DNA of 64,000 bases from Zygaena filipendulae (taxonomy: Eukaryota; Arthropoda; Insecta; Lepidoptera; Zygaenidae). The notes below the pieces were generated by a model, which was given only the letters and a program-made list of their open reading frames with translations, had not been told where the DNA came from and ran no database searches. A program made the position numbers and the translations under genes. Positions 34,895 through 49,100 of the stretch are shown one piece after another. The stretch is taken from positions 7,018,501 to 7,082,500 of the forward strand of contig OU015655.1 of NCBI GenBank assembly GCA_907165275.2, given 5' to 3'. Position 1 is the stretch's first letter. Every line of letters begins with the position of its first letter.

Positions 34895-35300
34895 GTGCTG
34901 TAACAATGACATTATAAGTATTAAAATATCATTGAGCTGCTTCAGACGAATTTTATTTCGTCTGTAGTGATTACCTTCTCTCTGGTCTGAGTGTGCTGCA
35001 AAGACAATATAGGTAATTACTACGTGGTCATGCTGTGTCGTACCAAAGATAATTCACTACGATCTACAGCAAAGATAATTTTAATTACCGTAGTGATCAA
35101 AGAGTCATAGTGATTATATTTTCTTTGGAGAATATAGGTAAGTAACGTCACCTCTTTAGAGAATAAAGGTTACTCATTTATAACTTTTAAAGGGGAACAA
35201 TTATGTCATACATGATTTTTGCAAAACTTTAATCGTAGTGATTACCTTCTCTCTGAATCGTTTATGCTGCGTAGGTACCTACGCAACGGAAGCGCTCAAA
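34895..35300. repeat. Repeat region with GTAGTGATTACCTTCTCTCT motifs
   Basis: tagtgattaccttctctct occurs at about 34957 and 35233, with reversed forms ggtaattactacg and taattaccgtagtgat between. The same motifs and the tag caatgacattataagtatta are also found at 26240-26445, upstream of the nested gene. This stretch is upstream of the FBXO-like start codon, so it may overlap its promoter. Confidence 0.55.
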
Positions 35301-35629
35301 AGGAATATTTTTTCCCGGTTTTTGCAACATTTTTCATTGCTGCTCCGCTCCTATTAGTTGTAGCGCGAGCGTGCCTATAGGTAGCCTTCTGTGGTAAATG
35401 GGCTATCGGTCTTCATTATATAAATCATACCAATAACATTACTACATGTTTAATTCCAGCTTGCATTGATTACACCACAAAAAGTCTGATTTTGGTCTGT
35501 TTGGAAGAAACTAATCATTCTAATTATTTATTTACGTAATAAATCGTTCGAAAAGTTTTATAAGTACAACTTTTTTTCCCGACATCCGAAAGAAATTTTT
35601 AAAATTTTACAATTACATACAGCTCAAAC

Positions 35630-35875
35630 CGAATAAAGAGGTTTTGTTGAAGGCGCTCAAGTTTGTTGAGTTGTTCTTCAGTTAGACCCGGGTAGCAAGT
35701 ATCAGCCTAATTGAGGATAGGGAGCAGGGCCGACTGAGTGAGAGCCACTTTGGTAGCTCCAACGGCAGCGTACAACTTTCTACTTAGTTCTTTGATTTGA
35801 ATTGTCCAGGACAGTGTATTATCAAGGTAAATCCCAAGATTTTTTACACAGTTCTTATAGGGAATAATTTAATTT
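35630..35875 (-). pseudogene. LINE reverse transcriptase fragment
   Basis: The minus strand reads VKNLGIYLDNTLSW, KELSRKLYAAVGATKVAL, a stop, then CYPGLTEEQLNKLERLQ. This is the block after the polymerase domain of Jockey/CR1-like LINEs. It is truncated on both sides. 35876-37170 shows no gene; it is the 3' flank of pico with a candidate AATAAA on the minus strand at 36675-36680. Confidence 0.75.
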
Positions 35876-37170
35876 TCTATTATGTACTTACTTTTTCAAA
35901 TACTATAACATCTGAATCCATTAAATAATATATGTTTGACATTGTTATATCATAAAAGGAATACTGGTTTATACTCTAGTACTTTTTACACAATTACAAC
36001 AAATAGATACCATATAAGAAAAGTCTTTTCAAAAATTACTTTCGCAGACTTGTGAATTATATTAGGTGGTTATTCTTTTTTTTTAACTAATTCTTATTTA
36101 GAAATACAACAAGGTAATTTTTTGATTGCGTTTATTTACACAACAGTTACTATTCGTTTTAAAGTTGGGGGCAATGTCGCCATATTTCTCGGAAGTTAGG
36201 TACATAATATAATGACAATATAGTTCAGATACCATAATTCTAACGATATCCAGTGTTTTATACATATTGAGATACAATAAATATTGGGAACATAATAATG
36301 ATAAAATTGACAAAATTCCAACATGTCCAATATCATATATTAAATCATTGATTTTGCTCGGTGTATTTGTAAATGGTACTTTTTCATTTACAGTTCATTT
36401 TATAATTTTTTCAGCTCTCCAGATATTCACACTGAAACTATTTTATATTTTTTCATTTATAAAAATGACAACTTTTACACATAGACGAGCAAAAAAGACA
36501 ATATACACAAAACCTTTAAAATCTTTCTTAAATAGCACCTCCAGTCAAAATATTTAATTTAATATCACCTGTTTACTTTAACTTTTCATTTAGAAATGAT
36601 CGTTATAACCTGGTCTTAATTTCTTAATGATCCAATTGGTCTTTAGTCAAATATTTAAAAATCAAATCGCATATTTTATTATTTATTACCTTCACGGTTT
36701 CCTACGTCCTGTGGTAGGTAAGATTTTCACAATATTTTATAATTGAAATTTATAAATTAAAAAAGGTCACTAATTGTTATCTACCTACATAATCAAGTGA
36801 GGACTATACAAACTTATAAGTCTTGATATAATTTCTGACACACCTTCTGTGTCAAGGTAAATTTGTTTTAGTGTTTTAAAATTGATTCTATTTTTTAACG
36901 TGAAAATTCATGTTAAAGTGGCGTTAGATACCAATTGCCACACATATTGCGTTTACTACAAACGTACCTACTTATGAATACGAGTATAAGGACATTATGG
37001 CATTCCATTTTGTGGCGTTATATATTTGTTTTTAAAATGCATCTAATAGCACACAGTGACGTATTCTAGGATTTAGAGTCATTATTCACTAATTGTGTAT
37101 GTATTAGCAACGACGAACATTAGGCTGTTCATCACGTAATTTGATGTCTAGTGGCACGAAGCTCAGTATT

Positions 37171-40100
37171 TCACGCGGTCTGCTGCGCGGCGGATGCGTG
37201 CGCGTGCGCCGCGAGAGCGGCTGCGTGCGTCGGGGAGCGCGCGGGGTGGGGCGGCGGCTGCGTGGACAGGTGCGTGGAGTCGCTGCGGCGGGGCGGCGCG
37301 GGCGGCGGCCGCTTCTTGATCGGTTTGGGCTCCTCGCGCCGCGGCGGCGGCGGCTGCTCGCGCTCAAACATGTTCTCGTAGTAGGGGTCCTCTACACCGC
37401 CGCCGTAGTGCTCCTGCACCCACATCGACACGCTCGTCTCTTTGTAATCTTCCGACAGAGGGTACTCCCGGAATCCGAGCACTTCATGCGGTGTCGTCGC
37501 CGGCTCCATTTTGCACTTCTGCGCAACTTGCCACTTTTTCCTCATAACCCTTTGCAGGTCTTTCAGAAAATCTTTCGGCGGATTACTATTTGAATCAGCT
37601 AGTTTTTTTGGCGACGTGAGCCTTGTGCTTTCATTGCGTTTCGGCGGTGGCGGCTTACGCGGAGATGTAGGTGTTTGATCTTTCAGATTGAATGAGATTT
37701 TCTTGTTCTTCTTAGTATCTGTACAGGTGGGTAGGTCATCAGCGAAATTCACCTTCTTTATGGAGCCACTGCGCTCTTTGATCGAATCGCTGGATAGTTT
37801 TTTCTGTATCGATGGGCTGCCGTTGCTTAACTTCTTGGTTTGTAGTTCTACGAGGCAAGCACCGTACGCAACGTTGTGCTGTCCGTAGATGCTCTTATCG
37901 GAATGCAACGAGGACGTCCGCGAGGTGCCCGAGCTGACGCTGTCTAACGATGGTTGTCTGGTGAATGACCGACTAGGATCCGAGTTGCGGGAGCTAGTTC
38001 TTGACGGACCCACTCTGGCAGTTTGTTCTATCTGTTGAACGCTCAATTGGTTTACTATGTCATGGACGCGACCCGGATGGGTCTCAATGGTATGTTCCGG
38101 GGGCGGCGGTGGTAGGCTGAGTTGAGAGCCGCAGATATCTTCAATGGGCTCCAACGGCGGGGGAGGAGGGGGCAACGAGTCTAAGCTCAAGGTTGAACAA
38201 AACATGGCATCCGGCACATCAACACTGGGCGGAGGAGGTAGTGGCAAGTCTTCTTCTACATTTGTATTATTATCAGATCTTTTCAATGTGTCATATATTC
38301 CCGTGTAACCGTACAGGGACGAGCCGTTGTCGGAGCTGTTCCTATAGATGTTGTCACGAGAAAAGTCTTCGTAGTGAGCATACGAAGGCGAAGGCGGCTG
38401 ATGCCGTACCGGACTGCTCACAGAATTTATTTGGTTGTTAGAACTTGTACCGTAGATAGCACTCTCCGTGTTCTCTGAAACGAAAATAAATAGGCTGTTG
38501 CTAGTCGTCCACTAAATGGCAATTGATGGCCAACTAACAAACCTTTTTAAATGATATACAATTTATGTCTACAAATAAATTGTATAAGTCACTGTAAAAT
38601 TGTAAATACCTACCGTTAGATTATAATCAACTCGCGACATTGTACCTAAATTGTCAAAAGATCATGAACCGTAAGTCGTGACACTGTCTTTTGCGACTTA
38701 GTCAGTAGTAGGTACAAACCTAACATAATCATAACTATGATGAACCGAAAAATAATGCGTTAAATGATGGTTAAATGCATTAAACTGTAAGCAGTATGTT
38801 ACGGTTCACATTTTTTTGTGTTCATAAGACCACAAAACAAGTTTTAAGGATTCTTTTCTGTCTGTCTGTTCACGATAATTTCCGAATCTATTGAACGGAT
38901 TGTCATGCGGTTTTCACAGGTAGATTGAGCCTCGGGTAGCATATAGGCTGTTTCATTTAAATTGAATGATATAAAAAAGTTATTATGTGAAAAAAGTTGT
39001 AACGTTTCAACGACAACTAGTTATAAAACTATTTGGCACAGAAATGGATTATAGTCTGGACTGTCTGGAATAGGATATAGGCTCCTTTTTATTCCGGAAT
39101 TCTCTCGGGGTCTCCGAAATTAACGCGCTCCGTAATCGCGGGGAACAGCTAGGAAGCTATATTATGCAATGCAAGCTGACCTATGGCTATATTGTGGTGT
39201 CGTTTGAGTGTTGAGTCGTCACCACGAGAGGCGCGCGGCGTGCGCGTGAGTGTGCCGCTGTCACCGCCGCCCTCGTCTTCTCCCTCGCACTCCCCGCCCT
39301 TCTCCGCCATTTCCTTCAGCTGCCTGGTCATCCACGTCAACGGTATATTTGGTTTCATAGATGGCTTCCGCTTTATTGTTCCTGTGATAATAAGACCGAA
39401 AAGGTTGTGAAACAAAAAAGCGAAGGCATAAAATTCACTGTTATCCTAACCAAGATTATAATATCCTTATATAATATAAGGCTTTCACGCCTTGGCTATT
39501 CAACCGATCAGTCTGAAATTTTGCATACACGTTGTCGGAGGTACCTAAATACTTTTCATCCCGGAGTCCCCGCAGGAACTCTGAAATTTCTACGGGTGAA
39601 ACCGTAGGAAACAGCTACCAATATTATAAAGAGGAAAAGTTTTATTTTTGTTGGCAGAGTGTAATATCTGAAACTACGGTTGAAAAAATTCTTTAACTGT
39701 TATGAATCCCTGAGTTATATACATAATATTTATAAATATTTAAAACAACCTACCCATAGGGAATTCGCAGTCAAATGCGCTCTCGGAAGCTGTGCCGCCA
39801 TCGGAGAGGCATCCGCTTGAACTGGAGGAGGACGCTCGTGAGTGTCTGTCGAGCGCACAGTGCAGGGTTTCGTCAATAACTAGGTTGATTCTTATTGTTT
39901 GATCCACAAGAAACGTATTTTAATAAAAACAATTAATTATTAAAGGTTCGTTTTAAAGTTAAAGAAACAAATAAATGATAAATTTAGGTAGGTACTTGTA
40001 GGAAAAATATGTACTTAAGTGTTTATACGTATTTATTTTAGTTTATTTAAGAAACAAAAAGATGAATAATAATAAAATGGTGATATATTGATTAATAAAT

Positions 40101-43100
40101 AATTTAAGTCTAATTTGATTTTAAAATCCAAAACAGTACAATACAGTATATAATAAATATTTCTGTAAAGAAAACTCATAAAATGATGGAAAAGCATGCA
40201 AAATATAAGTATAGGTAGGTATATAATATTCGCATAATATAGGTAGACAAAAACGACAAAATATAATTCTCAAACACATAAGAAATACAAAATACATGTA
40301 AACCATAAACAACACATTCGCTTAGCAGCATGTTTTGCAACGAGACCGTTAAAGTGTTTAAAATTGTACATAATTACACCATCCTTTACTATAGGTACCT
40401 AACTATAATAATCTTAATAATTGTGCTATTGGTGCTAACCTGCCACTGCTGATGTCGGAATTGACAACGCTAGCGTTGCTGGAGTTTGACTGGACGGGGC
40501 TGCTTACACCCGTCGCAGTGCTGCTGTTGGTCTTCGTAGGGATTGACGTTATCTATTCGAGAATACGACGTACATATTTTATTTCCTATCCTTTCAACTT
40601 CATGTCAGTCAAAGTAAAAGTAAAGAACAAATACATTTTTTGCATGAGAAATGAGTTTGTTTGTTACGTTTTCTCGCTTTAACTACTCAACCAATCATCA
40701 TGAAGTTTCGCGTACACGTTGTCAGAGGCACAAAAAAGGACATGGGGTACTCCCGGGATTCCCGCGAAAACTCCGATATTACCGCGGGTTCACCCTGGGA
40801 AATGGGGTTCATCATGAAAAAAAGCTACTAAAACTATATTTTTCTTACTGAGCATGAACGAGCGTGAGCCAAGTGGTCCAAGTCCTCTTGGGTCAGTTCT
40901 TCTACTAAAGATCGGTAGTTCTCCACCAATTGTCTGCCATGCTGTGGAAACGAGACAGTCAAAATTATATCTTTGTGAGAACATACGAGACTTTCGTAAA
41001 GATTTTTGTTTTTTTTTTTAATATAGTAATAAATATGGGTGGGACCTGGCAGGAGCAGAGTGAAGCAGGACCAGTTATCGTGGAGATCTTTGGGGGAAAC
41101 ATATTTTGTCCAGCAGTAGGAGTGTTTCAATTGATATGGCGATGATGATGATGATGAAAGAATATGATGACGGGAGAAAGTTGGGTTGTTACAATATTGT
41201 TTATATGTATAAAAATGCTACTGTTAAAGATTTTGCGCTGACATAAGCTACATCAAAGTTTTTAACTATCCAAAGAGAAATCTATTATTATTTTTGGATT
41301 TGAAATGGGCACTTGTGCTCTAAACAATAAGCACCTTGGCTATTCGCATCGCGGTGATCCATCTCTCGAGCGTCCTTTGATCGTCTGCGCACAGGAACTT
41401 AATGAACTTAACACTCTTTGGTTGCTGCAGCCTCGGGTGCTTGATGGCGAAACAAAAGTCCGTCGGCGATTTGTACTTCTTCTTCCAGTTCAGCCCTACA
41501 TATACTTCATTCGTGTCGAATGTGGCCAAACATACCAGCTCTTTCAATGTCTTCGGCTTTTCCTTAGGTGAATAGTACAGCCCTATTTAAAGGAAATCAA
41601 ATTGTAGAAACAAAAATTTCAAGTAGGTATACATTAATTTCGCATAGCTCATTCGCTTTGCTTGATTTAAACTAGTGTGGCCACACATCGCTCAGCTCCC
41701 CATGATCAATCTTTGATGGCAACTTTTAATATAATGTGAAAAATAAAATCTGTGCAAAACCATCAAAGACGTCTCAATACCGTGTTCTACTAACCAGAAG
41801 GTCGGAGGACAAAATGATATTTTTTCCATCCTTTTTTGGCGTCGCTTTTTAAATAAAGTGGTCCTTCCATTGGCGGCACTGGGTGACCAGAGACGGATGG
41901 TACGGTAATCATCGTGCCACCATTTTGTCCGAAGAATTCTTCAATGATGACCTGTCTTGAATGCTCATCGTGATCACTTGACCAACCTTAAATAATAGAC
42001 GGTAAAATTAAAAGTTGAGCCGGTACCAAATATAACATTGAAGTATGAAAAAAAATATATATACCTCTATCATCTTCAGATAATAGGAACTTTTCTGGTG
42101 TTTGGAATAATGATATTTTATCCGGCCTTTCGGCAAATAATATTCTATTTTTAGATTCTCTTGTCCATAACATTAGATTATCTACTAACATTTCATGATC
42201 TTCGTAGACGCGTTCTGTAAGCACAAAGAAAATGTTTATTAAAACCCTTTCACTAGGTAAAATATTCAACTATGTAGATTTGAAGAAAATTACCCATGTG
42301 AAGGTCCGGCAAGTGTTCAACTATTGCCCACTTAGGTTCCATAGTCACGTGGTTCTTGTCTGCTAATAACCTAGTTACGTATCCACAGGTCATTTTCTCG
42401 TCTACTAATAAACTCTTAGAAGAGCCATCGATAGAGAACGCTTTGATAAATAGCTTTTTTATATTAGCTTCCCGCATGCGTTCTAATGCTAGTTTGATCT
42501 TATCGGCCTTCTGTTGGAAACATACGTCCTGGAAAAGTAATTCAAATATATATTAAAGAGACGTAAGTAATAAGTTTAATTTTAAGTTTTGTTACATGAG
42601 TGTTAAAAAGTTACCTTTTGGTTCGGCTGAATATTTATTTTTAATGCTTTACATTTAGAACTAGCGCTACTCGACGCTGACGATTCACTTGAAAGCATTG
42701 ATACCTATAAAAAAAATAAGCATAATAACATGTAAATATTAAAATTACACTAAAGACAACATTTAAGGCTAAAATAATTAAAATTCACCGTGTCACTAAA
42801 AGCGGAGTCATTGTCTGGTGAATCGGTTCGCGCAATACTTGAGGCGCCATCGCTGCAATCTTTGCTACATTCGGCCCTCTGGTTTTCAGTGGTACTTTCT
42901 CTTCTATCCTTGGTCGTCGATGAATAAGCTGAAAATGGTTATTGAAAAGTTTATTAGAATATTTCGTTTCAAAAATAATAAATTTAGTTTTTTTTACATT
43001 TTACGCTTTAGTAGGTACGTACCGGATGAAACCCTGGATATTTCTTCATCATATTCAGAATCAAGAGCGCATAATTCACCAAGAATAGCGTCCAAATCAG

Positions 43101-46100
43101 CATCCTGCGTTTCTTCGAGATTTGCCATTGAGAATCTATAGGTATCTATTCTTGGGGCAACTATTTCTAGAGGTCGCAAAGCCGTCGTAACTTCGTTAGT
43201 GGAATTCAGTCCCTGTAAATTGTAAATTAATTTAATTTAAAAGCAAACTCTTCACAGTTTCATATTTAGGTGGTAAAGAGAATACAATGAAATAGTAAGA
43301 TGAGTAGGTACTAGTAAAATGTTTTAATACTCTGATATCAATTTGTTGATTTAAGAACAATTAACGAACCCATATCCCTAAAGAGCCCCAGGAAACAGAT
43401 TGTGAAGGGCATTCAGATGACTTTGAGCTGAATTTGAGCCGCGACTACTTGAGAAAACGAATAAGGCTTAGCGTATTGTGTATGATGTTTAAAAAAAATA
43501 TACTATAATTGTAACCACAGGCACGTCGATTAGATACTAGCTAGTAGCTGTTCCCCGCGGTTTCACTCGCATGAATCGTTTTTATATAACAGCTTTTTAC
43601 CCGACATATGATTTAAATAAAATAAAGCCTATATGTTGCTCCAGACTGAGCTTTATGTGAAAACCGCATGACGATCCGTTCAGTAGATTCAGAGATTATC
43701 GCGAACAAAGAGAATTGTGGTTGGTACTCTTCTTTTATCGCCCCCTGCCAATTTTTGGTAAAACAATTTACCTACAGAATCGCAGATTCTACTTTTTTAT
43801 TATAGTAAGCATAGATTTAGAAAGCGTAACGAAAAAATTCTAAATCTATGATAGTAAGTATAGATTTAAATGAGTCGTTGCCTACTACACCCGATACTTA
43901 TATAGAATAATTAATTTCTTAATTTTAATCTTGAAACAACAAGACCTAAGAGCGTTTTTTTAGATCATTGAACTGAAATAAACGTAGAATAACGCTAGTA
44001 ACACTTTCAATAATAATAATTAATTGATGCAATCTGTTGGCATAATATGGCAGCCGTAAAGTAAATTATATCCTACCTAGCAAATTACGAAAAGTAACGT
44101 TTCCAGAAAATCTGTTAATTTTGAACTGCTTAAAAAAGGTAGCAGGGATCCCTACTAATATTAGGTATAAATGCGAAAGTAACTCTGTCTGTCTGTCTGT
44201 CTGTTACGCTTTCACGCCTTAACGGCTCAACTAATCATCACGAAATGCATTTTGCATACCTACACGTTGTCAGGGGTACAGAAAAGGACTTAAGGTACTT
44301 TTTATCCCGGAATTCCCGCGGGATCTCCGAAATTAATGCGGGTGACGCGGGGAACAAAGTATAAAATATATAATACCTATAGCTGTTTATCATTTAAAAA
44401 AAAGTTTCTTATCGGTAACATAAATAACATAAGAATTTAATAAAATATGTGTGAATTCGTAGATTTGGAGTGTTTCAAACTTTTCGTTTATTGACGTACC
44501 GTTGACATATTTATTGCGACAGAAGGTTTGTGTTCTGTGGGTGAATGGTTAACACTTCTGGACCGTCCGCTTGCTAATCGAAAACTTCTGTTTAATGTCG
44601 ATAAGAAACCACCACGATGCCACTTATTCGGATCTGACAGTTGCATATCCATCGTATAGTTCACCTACATTGCAACTTGATGACTCACAAGATAGCACTG
44701 ACCACTGCACTGTACTCACACCATTAACATTTAACAGTTTTTGGTAATTACGCTAAAACACCAGCACTGTACGATCTCTTCACCGACATTTTGATAAAGA
44801 TAACCGTCTTTAAAAATTTAAAATTTACCAAAATTAATGACACAGAGAGCTTGTCTTCCGATATTGTGATATAGCGCACTATTGAAATTTTGATTTCTAA
44901 CGGAACCCGTCCTAAATGCGATTAGGAGATTGTTTGTTGTACTGTGAGTCTACGTTTGCGTCCGGAGTCTGCGCGCAACTTAATGGCGCCACAGTTATCT
45001 GCAATCGAGCATTCTGTCGACCTCGCCCACTTATTTCGATGTCTAAATACTTTAAAATATTTATATCAATCTTTAAATAACACTTTTGTGTTATAATGAT
45101 GTGTAGAGAACAAAGAAAGAACGCTGTGGTGCGCGGTTAACTCACGAAACGCGCATAGCGTACGCAATCTCAAACACAACTATCAGACGACTGAATGTGT
45201 GCGAGTGGGACTGCGGGCCAAGCGGAGAGCGCTCACTTGCAAACAAGCTGTGTACGAATACGAACATAGGGCAGGGGGGCGCAGACGGGCCGGGTAGGTA
45301 GTCGAGCGGCCGCGGCGTGCTCTCTATGCACGTGTGAGTGGCCCGCCACGTTTTTGGTATCGACGCGACGCGACGGTGCGTTCCTGTGTGCGTGCTGGTC
45401 CCCTTCCTTCCCTAGTCGTGCCCTTACTGCCGAATTCCCGTTTGTACTTCTAGTTCGTGAAGCCCGAGCCGAGCCCCACGGCCCACACCCGAGCCGTCAC
45501 TCAGCACAACTCGCACACCGGAACAGACATTATCTAGTTACTATAACATACACGACATCCGTCTTAGTTCCGTCTTCAATACATGACTCTATATCTCTTA
45601 CAAACTTTATTTAGAAACCAGCTGTTCCCTGATGTCTCACCTTCCGGGATTTTTAACTAGCTTTTACCTGCGACTTCGCTCGAGTTAATGTATATTTACC
45701 CAATAACTCTCTATCCCTCAGGAACAGCCCTTTTTCTGTATGAAAGCTACCCTCTGTCTTTCTCTGTACCCCTATTTTTCTAAATGATATACCCAAGGGG
45801 TAAATTATTATTTATTTATTTATTTATTCAATAGAACGACCAACAAAGCATACACCGTAATATTGGTAGTGATACAATATAGGATATTATAATTATAATA
45901 CAATCTAGCCTAATGACTAATAAGTATTTTAAATTTGACCTAACCTTCTAAAAAAGACTATGCTAGGAATACCTGTCCAATAACACTTTTATCTCTATTA
46001 ACGTTCCGGCCTTCCGCGGATCTTCCTAGCCGTAAGGCCGCGTCGATGGAGCCTCGTGCGATATTGGCGCGGTTCTGTACGACCGCCGTTCAACGGTCAG

Positions 46101-49100
46101 CTCAGGGGGAAGACACTGTGTACTTGTGTTCTTTGGATATAGCACTCACAGCACTAAATACACTGTCACTGTACACTAAACTAACTCAAAAGGTTTTGTC
46201 CTTTTTAGTCTTCGTGTTATATTCGTGTTGTCGAGGAGCTGGATGACCTCGACGTTCACATGGTGACGAAGTCTGCGAAGTCTGTGTTCGTATGCTTCGG
46301 CATATTTTTTGATAGTATCGCTAACAGATTTGACTTCGAGGTCCCGATGGAGGTCTTCGTTTCTTATGTACTAAGGTGAGTTTACAACACCTCTGACTCT
46401 GAGTACTTTGTTATGAAAACTTTGTATCATTTGCACGTTGCTCTGTTTGGTATAGTCCCATACTTGGATACCGTAAGTCCATATCGTTCTTAGGACTTGT
46501 TTGTACAGCAGTAGTTTGTTGTGCACTGATAACGCCGAGTGTCTCCCGAGCAGCCAGTGCATCTTCCTGTAGCGAAGTTCTAGTTAATCACGTTTCTTTT
46601 GACGCGAGCTCTCCAGCGGAGCTTGGTTTCAAGTGTCATACCCAAATATTCAGCTGTATTTTCATAAGGTGATATGAAGTCACCGGGTGATATAAAGTTT
46701 TTTGTTAGTAAAATCTAGGTGAGTTGACTTCGACTCATTTAGTTTTATTCACCATTTCGAAGTCCAGTTGTAGACAACGTTATCGCCAGATTGTACCTTT
46801 TCCACTGTTTCTTCGTAAGTGACCCCTGTAGCCATGATAGCCGTGTCATCTGATAAGGAATATCACATATGTATAATAGGTAAAGGACCGGCCTTAAGAC
46901 ACTTCCTTGTGGTACTCCAGTTTGTATTTGCCTGATTTCTGGATATGAATCTTTTTTTCTAATGCGAAACATTCTGTTAGATAGGTATGATTGTAGAATA
47001 ATATCCATAAACTGTTTTGGAAACATTTTCTTTAATTAGTAAATCAGTTTATCATGCCACACTTTATCAAATGCATCACATCCAGAAAAACTGTGGAACA
47101 AACTTTTTTCTCGTGTAAAGATTTTTCAATATTATTAATTAATCTATGAACTTGTTCCAGAGTAGAATGCTTTTCTCTAAACCCGAATTGGTAATAGGTA
47201 TTAATTTTTTTAGTCTGAACGAAGCATTGATAAGTGTTGTTATTTTTACTGACTTTGTCGATACTCCTGACAACGTGAATGCAAAATTTCATGACGATCA
47301 GTTGAGTAGGTAAGCTGTGAAAGCGTAACATACAAATGAGCAAATAAACCCACACTCGCATATTAGTAAGGCTTATACAGAAAAATAAAATAAGATTTTA
47401 TACGTTTATTGGATTCAGTAATGTTAAAAATAAAACATCTGCTTTTATCAAAGCTAAGCTAAGCTAAGCTATATGTGGAACAAATAAGATATAGTAGAAG
47501 AAAGGATTCTTAAAAATATAACCCCGAGAAATCTTATTTCTTGACTCCAGATTCAAGGTATACGCATTACGCAGCATTAATCTAGACATTAGACAAGGGA
47601 GTTTACGACAGCCTCAACGATCCGTCATTATAGGATTAAAATAATGTGTGTCCGAGCAAAAAGGGTCCAGGCTCGACATTTAGTTTCCGAGATATAAGAA
47701 ACTGGGTGAAAAAACTGAACGCCCGCATAATGTAGCAGCTAATGTAGGATTTGAGCTAAACTCGATCGGGATCATATTATTTGGTCAATCCGCTTTTGCA
47801 TTACTTTTCTCACTGAAGAGCTTGAATTCTGTACCTAGTTCTGTACCTATACCTACACTTAGAATTAAGTAATCAATATTTTGTACGCAATTTGAAGTAT
47901 TATTTCATGGCTACTCAATTATGTCAAATTTGGATCCACATGGCCGGTAGAAAAAAGAAGTGGTACAAAAAAGCAACAGGTGCTGTGATGGCACACCTGC
48001 CGCTCAGGCTGCGAGCTGCGAAACAGATGCGGAGGATCAACTTTGTTGTGCCTCAAATAAATAAAACATAATAACAAGGAAACAGAATCCCTATACGGTA
48101 GGTAGGTGTACTAAGTATATACACTACCTACAGTTGAATTGGCTACCTATTGTTATGATACGATTTACGAATGATGTTATAATAGCTTAGAAACTACCCC
48201 AATACCACACTGATAACATACCAGTAGATACAATAGGTAAACGCATATGCTTTTTTTTAATCAAAATACATACATACGTTGTAAGGTTTTGTAATAAAGT
48301 ACCTAGCTCTTCCCCGCGGTTTCACCCGCCTAAATTTTCCAGGATAAAAGTACACTATGTCCTAACCTGTACCCCTGACCACGTGTATACAAAATTTTAT
48401 AAAGAACGGTTGAATAGTTAAGGCGTGAAAAGGTAACAGATAGACAGACATACAGACAAAATTACTTTCGCATTCTGAAACGGCTCCTATACGTAACAGC
48501 ACCTCGGGAACTAACGATTAAATTATTATACACACAGAGCCAATAAATTAACTAGAGAGCATAATATGGAGGCGGGGCAGGCGCGACAACGTTGCAAAAG
48601 AAGTTAGAGGAAATGCTCTAACTTGCATAAAACTTCTTTTGCTGCCATTCCAAGTATATTTAGGTACCACAGTATTCCCAAAACTGTGAATTTTGAAAAC
48701 AGCTTTTAATACATTTCTTTGCGTAGGTGAACGTCTAGTAGTAAATCAATGTACGTGATGAATAGTTTTGTGTGCGAAAATCACCCGACGACACTGGTTT
48801 TCATCTGTTTTCATACTAAACTACATAAGTTGATGTCTGTCCTGACATTTTGATATTTTCTGTTCTGTGATTTGGTATAGATAAGTACATAATAAAAACC
48901 TTCCGTGAAACCAACGTAACTAGAACACAAGCATGTCATCGTTTTTCGATCTCAAATACAGCTATATAGGTAAATAAATACATAACATTATATGTATTGA
49001 TGTATAAGACTTTTACAACAAAATTTTTTAAGTTAATTAATCTTTCCAAAAAATCTATTAACTGTATAATTGGATATCATTAAGCCTATTTTCGTTTACA

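Noticed and set aside
37141..37593. 150-aa plus-strand frame opposite the pico C-terminus
   Set aside because: It is the antisense shadow of the Pro/Ala-rich tail of pico; no start context or splice support.
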